A stretch of DNA of 62,068 nt from Roseimicrobium gellanilyticum (GTDB lineage Bacteria; Verrucomicrobiota; Verrucomicrobiia; Verrucomicrobiales; Verrucomicrobiaceae): positions 1 through 62,068 of the forward strand of contig NZ_QNRR01000022.1 of the NCBI RefSeq assembly GCF_003315205.1. The letters run 5' to 3'. A program made the position numbers and the translations under genes. The notes under the pieces are model-generated. The model made no database searches. It was not told where the DNA came from and saw only the letters and a program-made list of their open reading frames with translations. Shown here piece by piece: positions 32,805 to 41,171 of the stretch. Within the stretch, counting starts at the first letter, position 1. The number at the start of each line of letters is the position of its first letter.

Positions 32805-33242
32805 ATGCTCTCTGAGGAACTTGAACAACGTTTCCCGTACGCGCGCTACCACTCGGACCATCGCCTGGTGACGTGGTTTCCGGAGGGTGCGTTGACGGAT
32901 GAACGCGCGGATCAGATTGTACATTTTCTGGAGCTGGCGGAAATGGAAGAGGGTCAATCATTCGACCGCTACACGGACATGACCGGCCACACGCGGATCC
33001 AGATCAGCCTCGATCACGTGGTTCGCATCGCCCGGCGGCGGCTGCGATACCCAGGCCCGCCGGTGAAGTCGGCATTCTACGCGACACGCACCATCAGTCT
33101 GAGCGTCGCGCGCATGTATGCGGAGTTGATGGAAGGCTCGCGCATCCAGGTGCGCACCTTTCGCGAACGGGCCGCCGCGGCAGACTGGCTCAGTGTTCCG
33201 GTAGCCATTCTGAACGCCCCCATCGACCTAGTCCCGGTGTGA
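32805..33242 (+). CDS. STAS/SpoIIAA-like small cytoplasmic protein
   Basis: 145 residues from the ATG at 32805. An upstream in-frame ATG (32730) would add 25 residues translated through the stem-loop. No signal peptide, unlike every neighbour. Alternating alpha/beta pattern: MLSEELEQRFPYARYHSDHR, LVTWFPEGALTDERADQIV, FDRYTDMTGHTRIQISLDH, then RTISLSVARMYAELMEGS and RTFRERAAAADWL. This is a conserved protein type in Verrucomicrobia and Planctomycetes that I recall as SpoIIAA/STAS-like. It lies between two near-duplicate sulfatases. Possibly a regulatory anti-anti-sigma-like component; untested. Confidence 0.72.
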   Translation: MLSEELEQRFPYARYHSDHRLVTWFPEGALTDERADQIVHFLELAEMEEGQSFDRYTDMTGHTRIQISLDHVVRIARRRLRYPGPPVKSAFYATRTISLSVARMYAELMEGSRIQVRTFRERAAAADWLSVPVAILNAPIDLVPV

Positions 33243-33322
33243 AGACCCGCATGCCTCGATGGCCTTCCGCCAACAATTCATCCCGTCAATTTGTGAGTCA
33301 ACACCCGTGCACCATACATCCT

Positions 33323-34879
33323 ATGAAACGATACTTGAAACTAGCGCCGGTATTCTTACTGGCTGTGGGACTGCTTGCACCGAGCTTCGCCTCAGGGCAG
33401 GGCGGTGATAAGGGCAAACCGAACATCCTGGTTATCTTCGGTGATGACATCGGGCAATCGAACATCAGTGCGTACAGTCGTGGACTGATGGGATTCACCA
33501 CGCCGAACATTGACCGCATCGGCAATGAGGGCGGTGTGTTTGTGAACTACTACGGTCAGCAGAGCTGCACCGCAGGCCGTGCCGCTTTCATCCTTGGCCA
33601 GTGCCCTTTCCGTACCGGTCTCACGAAGGTGGGTCTCCCCGGCGCAGCGGTGGGCTTGCAGAAGGAAGATCCGACTATCGCGGAGTTCCTGAAGCCACTC
33701 GGGTACATGACGGGACAATTCGGAAAGAACCATTTGGGCGACCGGGATGAGTTCCTTCCAACGAATCATGGTTTCGACGAGTTCTTTGGCAATCTCTACC
33801 ACCTCAACGCTGAGGAGGAACCGGAGAACCCCGACTATCCAAAGGACCCGGAATTCAAGAAGAAGTTCGGACCACGCGGCGTGCTCAAGTGCACGGCCGA
33901 TGGAAAGATTGAAGACACCGGCCCGCTCACCAAGAAGCGCATGGAAACCGTGGATGAGGAGTTCCTCGCTGGCGCGAAGGACTTCATCGACCGCAGTCAC
34001 AAGGCAGGGAAACCCTTCTTCTGCTGGTACAACTCGACGCGGATGCACATCTTCACCCACCTCAAACCCGCGTCCGTGGGCAAGACGAATGCGGGACTTC
34101 AAGGGGATGGCATGGTTGAGCACGACGGGATGGTTGGCGAATTGCTCAAGCAGCTTGATGAGCTCAAGATCGCGGACAATACCATCGTGGTCTACACCAC
34201 CGACAATGGTGCGATGAAGAGTATGTGGCCCGATGGCGGTGCGTCACCGTTCCGTTCCGAAAAGGATACAAACTGGGAAGGTGCCTTCCGTGTGCCCGCG
34301 CTCATCCGCTGGCCGGGTAAGATCAAGCCGGGGACGAACTTCACCGGCCTCTTCAGTGCGGAAGACTGGCTGACAACCCTGGTGGCTGCGGCAGGGGGCG
34401 ATCCGAATCTGCGTGAAAGTGCCACCAAGGGAGTCACCGCTGGGAACAAGACCTTCAAGGTGCATCTCGATGGCTACAACCAGCTCGATTACCTGACCGG
34501 GAAGTCTGAGAAGAGTGCCCGCCCGGAGTTCTTTTACTTCAGCGATGACGGTGATCTGATGGCGTACCGTGATGAACGGTTCAAGTACGCCTACCAATTG
34601 CAGCGTGCCGTCGGCGTGCAGGTATGGATTGATCCTCTCACGACTCTGCGCACTCCGCAGATCATCGACCTCCATACGGATCCGTACGAATACGCCATCG
34701 ACGGCTCGGCCTACTACGACAACTTCATGGTGACCCACGCATTCCTGCTATTACCGTCGGCATCAAAAGTCGCGGCGTATCTGCAGACCTACAAGGACTT
34801 CCCGCCGCGTCAGCGTCCGGCCTCCTTCTCGGTCGACCAGATTCTTGAGAAGCTGGAGGCGGGGAACAAGGGCAAGTGA
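33323..34879 (+). CDS. Secreted arylsulfatase, copy 3
   Basis: 518 residues from the ATG at 33323 (signal MKRYLKLAPVFLLAVG, cleavage near FASGQ). Motifs: NILVIFGDDIG, Cys82-Thr-Ala-Gly-Arg in YGQQSCTAGR, GKNHLGDRDEFLPTNHGFDE and TTDNGAM. Internal parts (ADGKIEDTGPLTKKRMETVDEE region, only partly quoted) are closer to copy 1 than to copy 2, while the signal peptide is closest to copy 2, giving a mosaic appearance. An upstream frame from 33239 is discounted. Confidence 0.93.
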   Translation: MKRYLKLAPVFLLAVGLLAPSFASGQGGDKGKPNILVIFGDDIGQSNISAYSRGLMGFTTPNIDRIGNEGGVFVNYYGQQSCTAGRAAFILGQCPFRTGLTKVGLPGAAVGLQKEDPTIAEFLKPLGYMTGQFGKNHLGDRDEFLPTNHGFDEFFGNLYHLNAEEEPENPDYPKDPEFKKKFGPRGVLKCTADGKIEDTGPLTKKRMETVDEEFLAGAKDFIDRSHKAGKPFFCWYNSTRMHIFTHLKPASVGKTNAGLQGDGMVEHDGMVGELLKQLDELKIADNTIVVYTTDNGAMKSMWPDGGASPFRSEKDTNWEGAFRVPALIRWPGKIKPGTNFTGLFSAEDWLTTLVAAAGGDPNLRESATKGVTAGNKTFKVHLDGYNQLDYLTGKSEKSARPEFFYFSDDGDLMAYRDERFKYAYQLQRAVGVQVWIDPLTTLRTPQIIDLHTDPYEYAIDGSAYYDNFMVTHAFLLLPSASKVAAYLQTYKDFPPRQRPASFSVDQILEKLEAGNKGK

Positions 34880-34910
34880 TGGTGTGAGTTTTGCGGGGGT
34901 TCCATCTCAT

Positions 34911-34940
34911 CGTCCTCGACGGTATTTGCTGTCGAGGACG
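34911..34940 (+). terminator. 10-bp stem-loop ending the envelope block
   Basis: CGTCCTCGAC (34911-34920) / GTCGAGGACG (34931-34940), 10-base loop GGTATTTGCT; one further T-A pair extends it. No T-run. Marks the border between sulfatase 3 and the Bat operon. Confidence 0.5.
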
Positions 34941-34976
34941 AGAGGAGTGAGGAGACAAGAAGCAATTAACAAGGCC

Positions 34977-35945
34977 ATGAGTACACGCGACCAAATTCTC
35001 GAGCTCAAGAAGCGCATCGGCGCATCGGTCATTGGACAGGAGGAGGTGATTGATCAATTGCTCATCGCCCTGCTGGCCAATGGCCATCTCCTCATGGAGG
35101 GGTTGCCGGGCCTTGCGAAGACACGAACGATCAAGACCCTTGCCAAGAATCTGGAGAGTGAGTTCTCGCGTATCCAGTTCACGCCGGACCTGCTGCCGAG
35201 TGACATCACGGGTACCGAGATCTACACAGGCGAGGCTGGAGGCGGGAAGTTCGTATTCCAGAATGGTCCCATCTTTGGCAACCTCATCCTCGCAGACGAG
35301 ATCAACCGCGCTCCTGCGAAGGCCCAGGCTGCTTTGTTGGAAGCCATGGAGGAGCGACAAGTCACCGTAGCAGGCACCACCCACAAGCTGCCTGATCTGT
35401 TCCTTGTGCTCGCGACCCAGAATCCCATTGAGCAGGAGGGTACCTATCCGCTGCCCGAGGCGCAGATGGACCGTTTCCTTCTGCACGTGTTCGTGGGTTA
35501 CTCCAATGATGAGGATGAGCGGAAGATTCTGCGGCTGGTGCGCGGTGAAGATGCAGGCACGAAGGAGGCCGATGCCGCCAAAGTGGCGGCTCAGAGTGTC
35601 TTTGATGCACGCAAGGAAGTGCTGGCCGTCCAGGTGTCTGACACCGTGGAGAAGTACATGGTGGCCATCATCGCCGCCACACGCCGGCCGGGAGACTTCA
35701 AGCAATCGAAGCTGAGTTCCTGGATCAAGGTCGGCGCGAGTCCGCGTGGCACGCTGGCCCTGGACCGTGGAGCACGGGCGAACGCATGGTTGAACGGCCG
35801 CGACTCTACGACGCCGGACGATGTGAAGGCCGTGGTGCATGGGTGCCTGCGGCATCGCATCATCCTTTCCTATGAAGCCGAAGCGGAGGGCATCACGAAG
35901 GATGCAGTGCTGGATGAGGTGATCAAACAAGTGGCGGTGCCGTGA
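34977..35945 (+). CDS. MoxR-family AAA+ ATPase
   Basis: 322 residues from the ATG at 34977; an upstream frame to 34845 is low quality. Core motifs: VIGQEEVIDQLLIALLANGH, Walker A Gly42-LPGLAKT, TPDLLPSDITGTEIY, Walker B NLILADEINRAPAKAQAALLEAM, sensor ATQNPIEQEGTYPLPEAQMDRF and a C-terminal lid. MoxR ATPases act as chaperone-like partners of vWA proteins encoded alongside, as here. First gene of the Bat-type operon. Confidence 0.95.
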   Translation: MSTRDQILELKKRIGASVIGQEEVIDQLLIALLANGHLLMEGLPGLAKTRTIKTLAKNLESEFSRIQFTPDLLPSDITGTEIYTGEAGGGKFVFQNGPIFGNLILADEINRAPAKAQAALLEAMEERQVTVAGTTHKLPDLFLVLATQNPIEQEGTYPLPEAQMDRFLLHVFVGYSNDEDERKILRLVRGEDAGTKEADAAKVAAQSVFDARKEVLAVQVSDTVEKYMVAIIAATRRPGDFKQSKLSSWIKVGASPRGTLALDRGARANAWLNGRDSTTPDDVKAVVHGCLRHRIILSYEAEAEGITKDAVLDEVIKQVAVP

Positions 35946-36877
35946 GTGCGACTTCAGACATCAAGCAACCGGGCGTGTACGCGGACCTCGATGAACTGGT
36001 CCGTCTGCAGTTCCGTGCGCGTGGATTCAGCTTCCTGCCGAGGCAGCCGATTCAATCGCTACTCGCAGGCCGCCACGCCTCTCGCCTGCGCGGACGTGGG
36101 TTGAATTTTGAAGAAATTCGCCGCTACCAGATGGGCGACGACATCAGGCAGATTGACTGGAAGGTCACGGCACGCACACGGAAGACACACAGTCGGGTGT
36201 ATACGGAGGAGCGAGAGCGAACCACCTTGCTCGTGGTGGATCAGCGGCTGAGCATGTTCTTTGGCAGCGTGAAGAACATGAAATCCGTCACTGCGGCAGA
36301 AGCAGCGGCGCTTGCGGCGTGGCGTGTCATTTCGCAGAAGGACCGGGTGGGCGCGCTGGTTTTCAATGATGCGCACATCGAGGAGGTCCGTCCACAGCGC
36401 AGTCGCGCCACGGTGATGCGCATTCTCAATGCGGTGCTGGAGCAGAATCATGCGCTCTCCATCACGAGTGAACAGCAGCCGAATGCGGGCATGTTCAACG
36501 AAGCACTGCGTCGCTGCGAGCGCCTGGCCAAGCATGATGCGCTTGTGTGCATCATCAGCGATGCCGCGGGGAGTGATGAGGAGTCGCAACGCATCCTCAC
36601 TCGCATTGCCCAGCACAATGATGTGCTGTTCGTCTTTGTGCACGATCCCTTGGAAGTGGCACTACCCGATGCAGGTCCGCTCATCTTTGGAGACGCAAGT
36701 GGCCAGATGGAAGTGAACACCAGCAGCAAGGCCCTGCGCGAGCGCTATCGGGACACCTTCGCGGAGCACCGTGCCCAAGGCCGCAAGTTCCTGCTGAACC
36801 GCGAGACTCCCGTGATTCCCCTGAGTACCACCGAAGGCGTGGCTGAGCAGATCCAGCGGCAGCTGGGAAACCGGTGA
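35942..36877 (+). CDS. DUF58 protein (vWA-like)
   Basis: 311 residues with a GTG start in a GTGA overlap with the MoxR stop. Has the DUF58 signature: LAGRHASRLRGRGLNFEEIR, YQMGDDIRQIDWKVTARTRK and RERTTLLVVDQRLSMFFGS (the last corresponds to a vWA strand with D..LSM). The GALVFND and LVCIISDAAG stretches are later strands. Typical size ~300. It is the invariable neighbour of MoxR; thought to link the ATPase with membrane vWA proteins. Confidence 0.93.
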   Translation: MSATSDIKQPGVYADLDELVRLQFRARGFSFLPRQPIQSLLAGRHASRLRGRGLNFEEIRRYQMGDDIRQIDWKVTARTRKTHSRVYTEERERTTLLVVDQRLSMFFGSVKNMKSVTAAEAAALAAWRVISQKDRVGALVFNDAHIEEVRPQRSRATVMRILNAVLEQNHALSITSEQQPNAGMFNEALRRCERLAKHDALVCIISDAAGSDEESQRILTRIAQHNDVLFVFVHDPLEVALPDAGPLIFGDASGQMEVNTSSKALRERYRDTFAEHRAQGRKFLLNRETPVIPLSTTEGVAEQIQRQLGNR

Positions 36878-36901
36878 TGCCATGAATGCCTGACGAACCC
36901 C

Positions 36902-37420
36902 ATGCAATCCGATCCCACCAGCCTGGACCGCCTGCACGACATCGTGCCGCCACCCGCCGTGCCGTGGTGGCCGCCCGCGCCTGCGTGGTATTGGGTGCTG
37001 GGATTGTTGGGCATTGCTGTGGTAGTCTTTCTGCTTCGTGTCTTCATGCACTGGCAGCGGAATCGCTATCGACGTGAGGCGTTGGCTGAGTTTGCGAAGC
37101 ACGAGGTGAAGCTGCATGATGCTTCCCAGCGCGGTGGTGCGCTCATCGCCTTGGCGGAATTGTTGAAGCAAACCGCCGTCACAGCTTTCCCACGCGAGGA
37201 TGTGGCTTCGCTTACAGGAACGTCATGGGACAGTTTCCTGGATCGTACGGTTTCAAAGAAGGCTTTTGTCGAAGGGAACGGTTCCCTGCTGGAGACGGCG
37301 GCGTATGACCCGCGCAGCATCTCCAAGGTGGATGAAACCAAGGCACGTGAACTCGCTCGCCAGGTGCGCGACTGGCTGGCGCATCATCAGGTGGATATCT
37401 ATCAAGGAGGTGCGGCATGA
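36902..37420 (+). CDS. DUF4381 single-pass membrane protein
   Basis: 172 residues. Begins LDRLHDIVPPPAVPWWPPAP, the proline-rich opening typical of DUF4381, followed by one membrane helix (~25-48, WYWVLGLLGIAVVVFLLRVF) and a basic then helical cytoplasmic domain (YRREALAEFAKHEV; LAELLKQTAVTAFPREDVA; TGTSWDSFLDRTV). Its stop overlaps the next ATG. Constant in MoxR-Bat operons of Gram-negatives; exact role unknown. Confidence 0.88.
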   Translation: MQSDPTSLDRLHDIVPPPAVPWWPPAPAWYWVLGLLGIAVVVFLLRVFMHWQRNRYRREALAEFAKHEVKLHDASQRGGALIALAELLKQTAVTAFPREDVASLTGTSWDSFLDRTVSKKAFVEGNGSLLETAAYDPRSISKVDETKARELARQVRDWLAHHQVDIYQGGAA

Positions 37421-38478
37421 CCATCGGACTTGCCTATCCTTGGATGTTGCTTCTGCTGCTCCTGCCACTGCTGGTGGCCTGGCTGTTTCCGCCGCATCGT
37501 GAGGAGCGTCAGGGATTGGTGGTGCCGTTTCTCTCGCGGCTGTCCGAGCACACTGGTCAGAAACCCAAGAAAGGTGCGTTGGTGTTGCGCGGTGGATGGA
37601 TTCGCAAGCTCTCGCTCGTGCTGGGATGGGCCTGCATTGTGGTGGCCCTGGCACGCCCGCAGATCACCGAGCCTCCCGTCACGAGGGATGTGCCTGTGCG
37701 CGACATGCTGCTCGCGGTGGACCTCTCCGGATCCATGGAGACGAAGGATTTCAAGAACGCGAAGGGCGAAACGGTGGACCGTCTGACAGCAGTGAAGGAG
37801 GTGCTCGATGACTTCCTCTTGCGCCGTAAGGGAGACCGCGTGGGTCTCATCTTGTTCGGGAACGCACCATTTGTGCAGGTTCCCTTTACGGAAGACCTGA
37901 ATGTGTGCCGCCAGCTTCTTGACGAAGCACAGACGAAGATGGCTGGACCGCAGACCGCTTTCGGCGATGCCCTCGGGCTGGCCATCAATGTCTTTGACCG
38001 CAGTACGGTGAAGGAGCGCGTGCTCATCGCGCTCACCGATGGCAATGATACCGCCAGCCAGGTGCCACCTGCGAAGGCTGCCAGCATCGCGAAGGATAAG
38101 GGCATCGTCATTCACACGGTGGCCGTGGGCGATCCGCGCGCCGCAGGTGAAGACGCGCTGGATGAGGAGACGCTGAAGAACGTGGCCAGCACCACGGGTG
38201 GGCTCTTTTCCCACGCCACCGACCGCAAGCAGTTGGCCGAGATCTATCGCAAGCTGGATAAGTTGGAGACGCGCAAGGCGCAAACCATCAGTCATCGCCC
38301 GAGGCGTGATGTGTATTGGTGGCCGCTGGCGGTGGCGTTGGTCCTGTCACTGGTGCAGCAGGTACTGCAGCTGGTGGTGCATCAGGCGCGGGCGAGAGCG
38401 CGGGCACGGCGGGAGGCAGCGTTGATGGGTGGTGCCACGATGAACCCCAAAGACCAACCCGAGGAGGTGGCGGCATGA
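37417..38478 (+). CDS. batA: vWA membrane protein, BatA-like
   Basis: 353 residues. N-terminal helices (~6-22 and ~65-82), then a periplasmic vWA domain with an intact MIDAS Asp102-Leu-Ser104-Gly-Ser106 (VDLSGSME), Thr in GPQTAFGDALGLA and Asp in LIALTDGND, then a C-terminal helix (~305-325, WWPLAVALVLSLVQQVLQLV). These are the features of BatA in the Bacteroides aerotolerance system. Start overlaps the previous stop by 4 nt. Confidence 0.93.
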   Translation: MTIGLAYPWMLLLLLLPLLVAWLFPPHREERQGLVVPFLSRLSEHTGQKPKKGALVLRGGWIRKLSLVLGWACIVVALARPQITEPPVTRDVPVRDMLLAVDLSGSMETKDFKNAKGETVDRLTAVKEVLDDFLLRRKGDRVGLILFGNAPFVQVPFTEDLNVCRQLLDEAQTKMAGPQTAFGDALGLAINVFDRSTVKERVLIALTDGNDTASQVPPAKAASIAKDKGIVIHTVAVGDPRAAGEDALDEETLKNVASTTGGLFSHATDRKQLAEIYRKLDKLETRKAQTISHRPRRDVYWWPLAVALVLSLVQQVLQLVVHQARARARARREAALMGGATMNPKDQPEEVAA

Positions 38479-39404
38479 TCGGCGAGTTTCATTTCATTCG
38501 GCCACTGTGGTTGCTGGCCCTTGTGCCTGCTTGCTTCTTGTGGTGGATGCTGCGCCGTCATGTGGATGCTGCGCAGACGTGGCGGGGCATTGTTGCCCCA
38601 CACCTGCTGCTGCACCTTCTAAGCGGTCGCGAACATCGGGCGAAATTTCATCCGCTGGATCTCGTCGCGCTTGGCTGGCTGGTGGGCTCGGTCGCGGTCG
38701 CCGGTCCCACGTGGAAGCGTGAACCCACTCCGTTCGCAGAGGACACGGCTGCTTTGGCGATTGTGATCAAAGTTACTCCTTCCATGATGACGGAGGATGT
38801 GCAGCCCAGCAGGCTCGCCCGTGCGGCGGAGAAGGTACATGACCTCCTGAAGGAGCGTGCCGGCGCGAAGACGAGCCTCATTGCCTACGCAGGTACTGCG
38901 CATGTGGTCATGCCACTGACGTCGGATGCAGGCATCATCGATACCTTTGCGCAGGCCCTGGACCCGAAGATCATGCCTGAGGATGGCGACGCCGCTGCCG
39001 AAGCGATGAAGCTGGCGGAGCAATCGCTGAAGGATGCGGGCTCCGGTTCCATCTTGTGGATCACGGACAGCATCTCTCCTGAGCAGGCGACACCGCTTGC
39101 CACCTGGCACCGATCCTCACCTCTGCCAGTGCGTCTCCTGCCTGCGCTCTATCCCGGCGCGGAACTGGATGCGGTGCGGAGTGCCTCCGGCGCCGTGGGG
39201 GCTGACGTGGTGCTCCTCTCACCCGATGACGCGGATGTGCATACGCTGGCACGTTCCGCGAAGTTTGCCGCCGTCCTCTCCGGCGGTGATCCCAGCAGCC
39301 GCTGGCAGGAGGCAGGCTACTGGCTCACACCGGTGTTAGCGCTGCTCATGCTGCCCTTCTTCCGTCGTGGGTGGATGGTGCCCACCGCATCTGCTTCCCG
39401 CTAG
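38475..39404 (+). CDS. batB: vWA membrane protein, BatB-like, with degenerate MIDAS
   Basis: 309 residues from the ATG at 38475 (ATGA overlap). Same layout as BatA: hydrophobic N-terminus (FHFIRPLWLLALVPACFLWWML), vWA domain, C-terminal helix (YWLTPVLALLMLPFF). The metal site is unusual: where DxSxS is expected the sequence is Lys99-Val-Thr101-Pro-Ser103-Met, so the key Asp is lost. The SILWITDSIS strand retains an Asp. It may have lost metal-dependent binding and act as a structural partner of BatA. Confidence 0.88.
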   Translation: MIGEFHFIRPLWLLALVPACFLWWMLRRHVDAAQTWRGIVAPHLLLHLLSGREHRAKFHPLDLVALGWLVGSVAVAGPTWKREPTPFAEDTAALAIVIKVTPSMMTEDVQPSRLARAAEKVHDLLKERAGAKTSLIAYAGTAHVVMPLTSDAGIIDTFAQALDPKIMPEDGDAAAEAMKLAEQSLKDAGSGSILWITDSISPEQATPLATWHRSSPLPVRLLPALYPGAELDAVRSASGAVGADVVLLSPDDADVHTLARSAKFAAVLSGGDPSSRWQEAGYWLTPVLALLMLPFFRRGWMVPTASASR

Positions 39405-39417
39405 CGATCATTTGCCC

Positions 39418-40107
39418 ATGAGCACTTCTCGTCATCAGCACAAGTCAGGTCCGTGGATCCGCAGGTCCGTCTGGGCGGGACTGGGTATGTTCGTGATCAT
39501 CTTAATCATCGGCACGGTGCGCGACCCGCACTACTGGATGAAGGCCGACCGTCGTGGCGAGATCCTGATGTACGAGAAGAAGTTTGTCGAGGCTGCGAAG
39601 GCCTACGAGGATCCCTGGCACGTGGCGGCGGCGCAGTATCGTAGCGGCGACTTCGAGGCAGCCGCGAAGACCTTCGCACGTGTGCCGGGAGCCCCGGGTG
39701 CCTTCAACCAGGGCAACGCCTGGCTCATGCATGGCAAATATGATGCCGCGATCGCCAGCTACGATCGCGCTCTTGGCTTCAAGCCCAAATGGAAGGATGC
39801 GGAAGACAACAAGGCGCTCGCTATGGCCCGTAAGAAAAAGATGGAAGACTCCGGCAAGGATCGCGACAAGGAATCCACCGAGGCCTACAAGCCGGACGAG
39901 ATTGTCTTCGACAACAAGGGCGGGGACAAGCCGCCGGAGAAGCCTCATGACCTGAACGGCGACAAGATGTCCGACGAAGAGCTGCGCGCCTCCTGGCTGC
40001 GGCGTGTGCAGACCACGCCGGGAGATTTCCTGAGGGCGAAGTTCGCCTATCAAGCCTCGCAACAAGCGAAGGGAGCCTCTACACCGCCAAAGGAGGGCGC
40101 GAAATGA
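39418..40107 (+). CDS. TPR protein, BatC-like
   Basis: 229 residues from the ATG at 39418. One membrane helix (~17-35, VWAGLGMFVIILIIGTV), then TPR-like helical pairs: EKKFVEAAKAYEDPWHVAAAQYRSGDFEAA (quoted only by key residues: Y..GDFEAAAKTF), NAWLMHGKYDAAIASYDRAL and KPKWKDAEDNKALA. The C-terminal third is charged and proline-containing, ending QTTPGDFLRAKFAYQ. Matches the TPR partner fused or adjacent to BatB in other bacteria. Its stop overlaps the BatD start. Confidence 0.85.
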   Translation: MSTSRHQHKSGPWIRRSVWAGLGMFVIILIIGTVRDPHYWMKADRRGEILMYEKKFVEAAKAYEDPWHVAAAQYRSGDFEAAAKTFARVPGAPGAFNQGNAWLMHGKYDAAIASYDRALGFKPKWKDAEDNKALAMARKKKMEDSGKDRDKESTEAYKPDEIVFDNKGGDKPPEKPHDLNGDKMSDEELRASWLRRVQTTPGDFLRAKFAYQASQQAKGASTPPKEGAK

Positions 40108-41171
40108 TGGCGCACCACTCCTCACGCGTGATGGGTCTCGCCTTCGCGATGCTGCTGGCACTCGTGCCAGGCAGGGAGGTTCATGCGCAGGAAGCCAAGG
40201 TGCGTGCCAGCATGACTTCGCAAGATACCGTGTATGTGGGGCAGAAGGTGACCCTGGCTGTGGAACTGCTTGCGCCTGGGTTCTTCGCCAGTGCGCCCGC
40301 CTTCGAGCTCCCTGACCCGCAAGGGCTCATGCTCATGCCTCCTGTCGGCAGCCCGGTGATTGGCAGCGAAGAGATTGATGGCGTGAGCTACACGGTGCAG
40401 CGCCATGAAGTATCCGTGCTCGCGCAGCATCCGGGTGAGCTCGTCATCCCTCCACTGACCGTGCGCTTCCAGTACAAACGTGCACCATTGGACAAGGACG
40501 CCCTGACCGCAAAGGTGAAGACACCCGAGGTGAAGTTCACTGCCACCCAGCCGCCCGGCACTGAGAAGCTGGGCATGATCATCACCGCACGAAATCTGGA
40601 GGTGAAGGAGGAATGGCATCCAGACCCGGCGACCGCGAAGCCGAAAGCCGGAGATGCCTTCACGCGGACCATCACCTTCACCGCGCCTGAGGTGCCTGGC
40701 ATGATGTTCCCACCCTTTCAGGCGGCTGCCGTCGATGGCATTGGCATCTATACCAAGGAGCCCGTGGTGAATGATCACTCCGAGCGAGGGAGCCTCACAG
40801 GGCAGCGGACGGATGTCGTCACCTACGCACTGCAGCGCGCAGGCATCTTCACCATTCCTGCTGTGCGCTTCACGTGGTGGGACCTTGAATCCAAGTCTGC
40901 ACGCACGGTGGACTTCCCTGCGCGGACCCTGACCGTGGCTGCGAATCCTGCGATGCCCGATCCTCATCCCACGGGAGCAGTCGCACCGCAAAGCCACCCC
41001 ATCAGCCGCAAGACGGAAATCATCGCCGTGGCGCTGCTGCTGGCAATCATTGTCTTGAGCCTGCCGCAGGTGCGAAGAGGCGTCGGGAAGTTCATGGCGC
41101 TGTTCCGTCCCGTGCATCTGCAGCCACTCAATCCACGCCCTCGAACCGGGACTTCCGGAGAATCGCTATGA
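40104..41171 (+). CDS. batD: Oxygen-tolerance protein, BatD-like
   Basis: 355 residues; two consecutive ATGs at 40104. Signal peptide ends VHAQ. Beta-sandwich domains typical of BatD: VRASMTSQDTVYVGQKVTL, VSYTVQRHEVSVLAQHPGE and AGDAFTRTITFTAPEVPGM. One C-terminal helix (~305-325, EIIAVALLLAIIVLSLPQV) anchors it, leaving a short polar tail. Shorter than many BatD proteins (~450-600). Overlaps both neighbours by 4 nt. Confidence 0.87.
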   Translation: MMAHHSSRVMGLAFAMLLALVPGREVHAQEAKVRASMTSQDTVYVGQKVTLAVELLAPGFFASAPAFELPDPQGLMLMPPVGSPVIGSEEIDGVSYTVQRHEVSVLAQHPGELVIPPLTVRFQYKRAPLDKDALTAKVKTPEVKFTATQPPGTEKLGMIITARNLEVKEEWHPDPATAKPKAGDAFTRTITFTAPEVPGMMFPPFQAAAVDGIGIYTKEPVVNDHSERGSLTGQRTDVVTYALQRAGIFTIPAVRFTWWDLESKSARTVDFPARTLTVAANPAMPDPHPTGAVAPQSHPISRKTEIIAVALLLAIIVLSLPQVRRGVGKFMALFRPVHLQPLNPRPRTGTSGESL

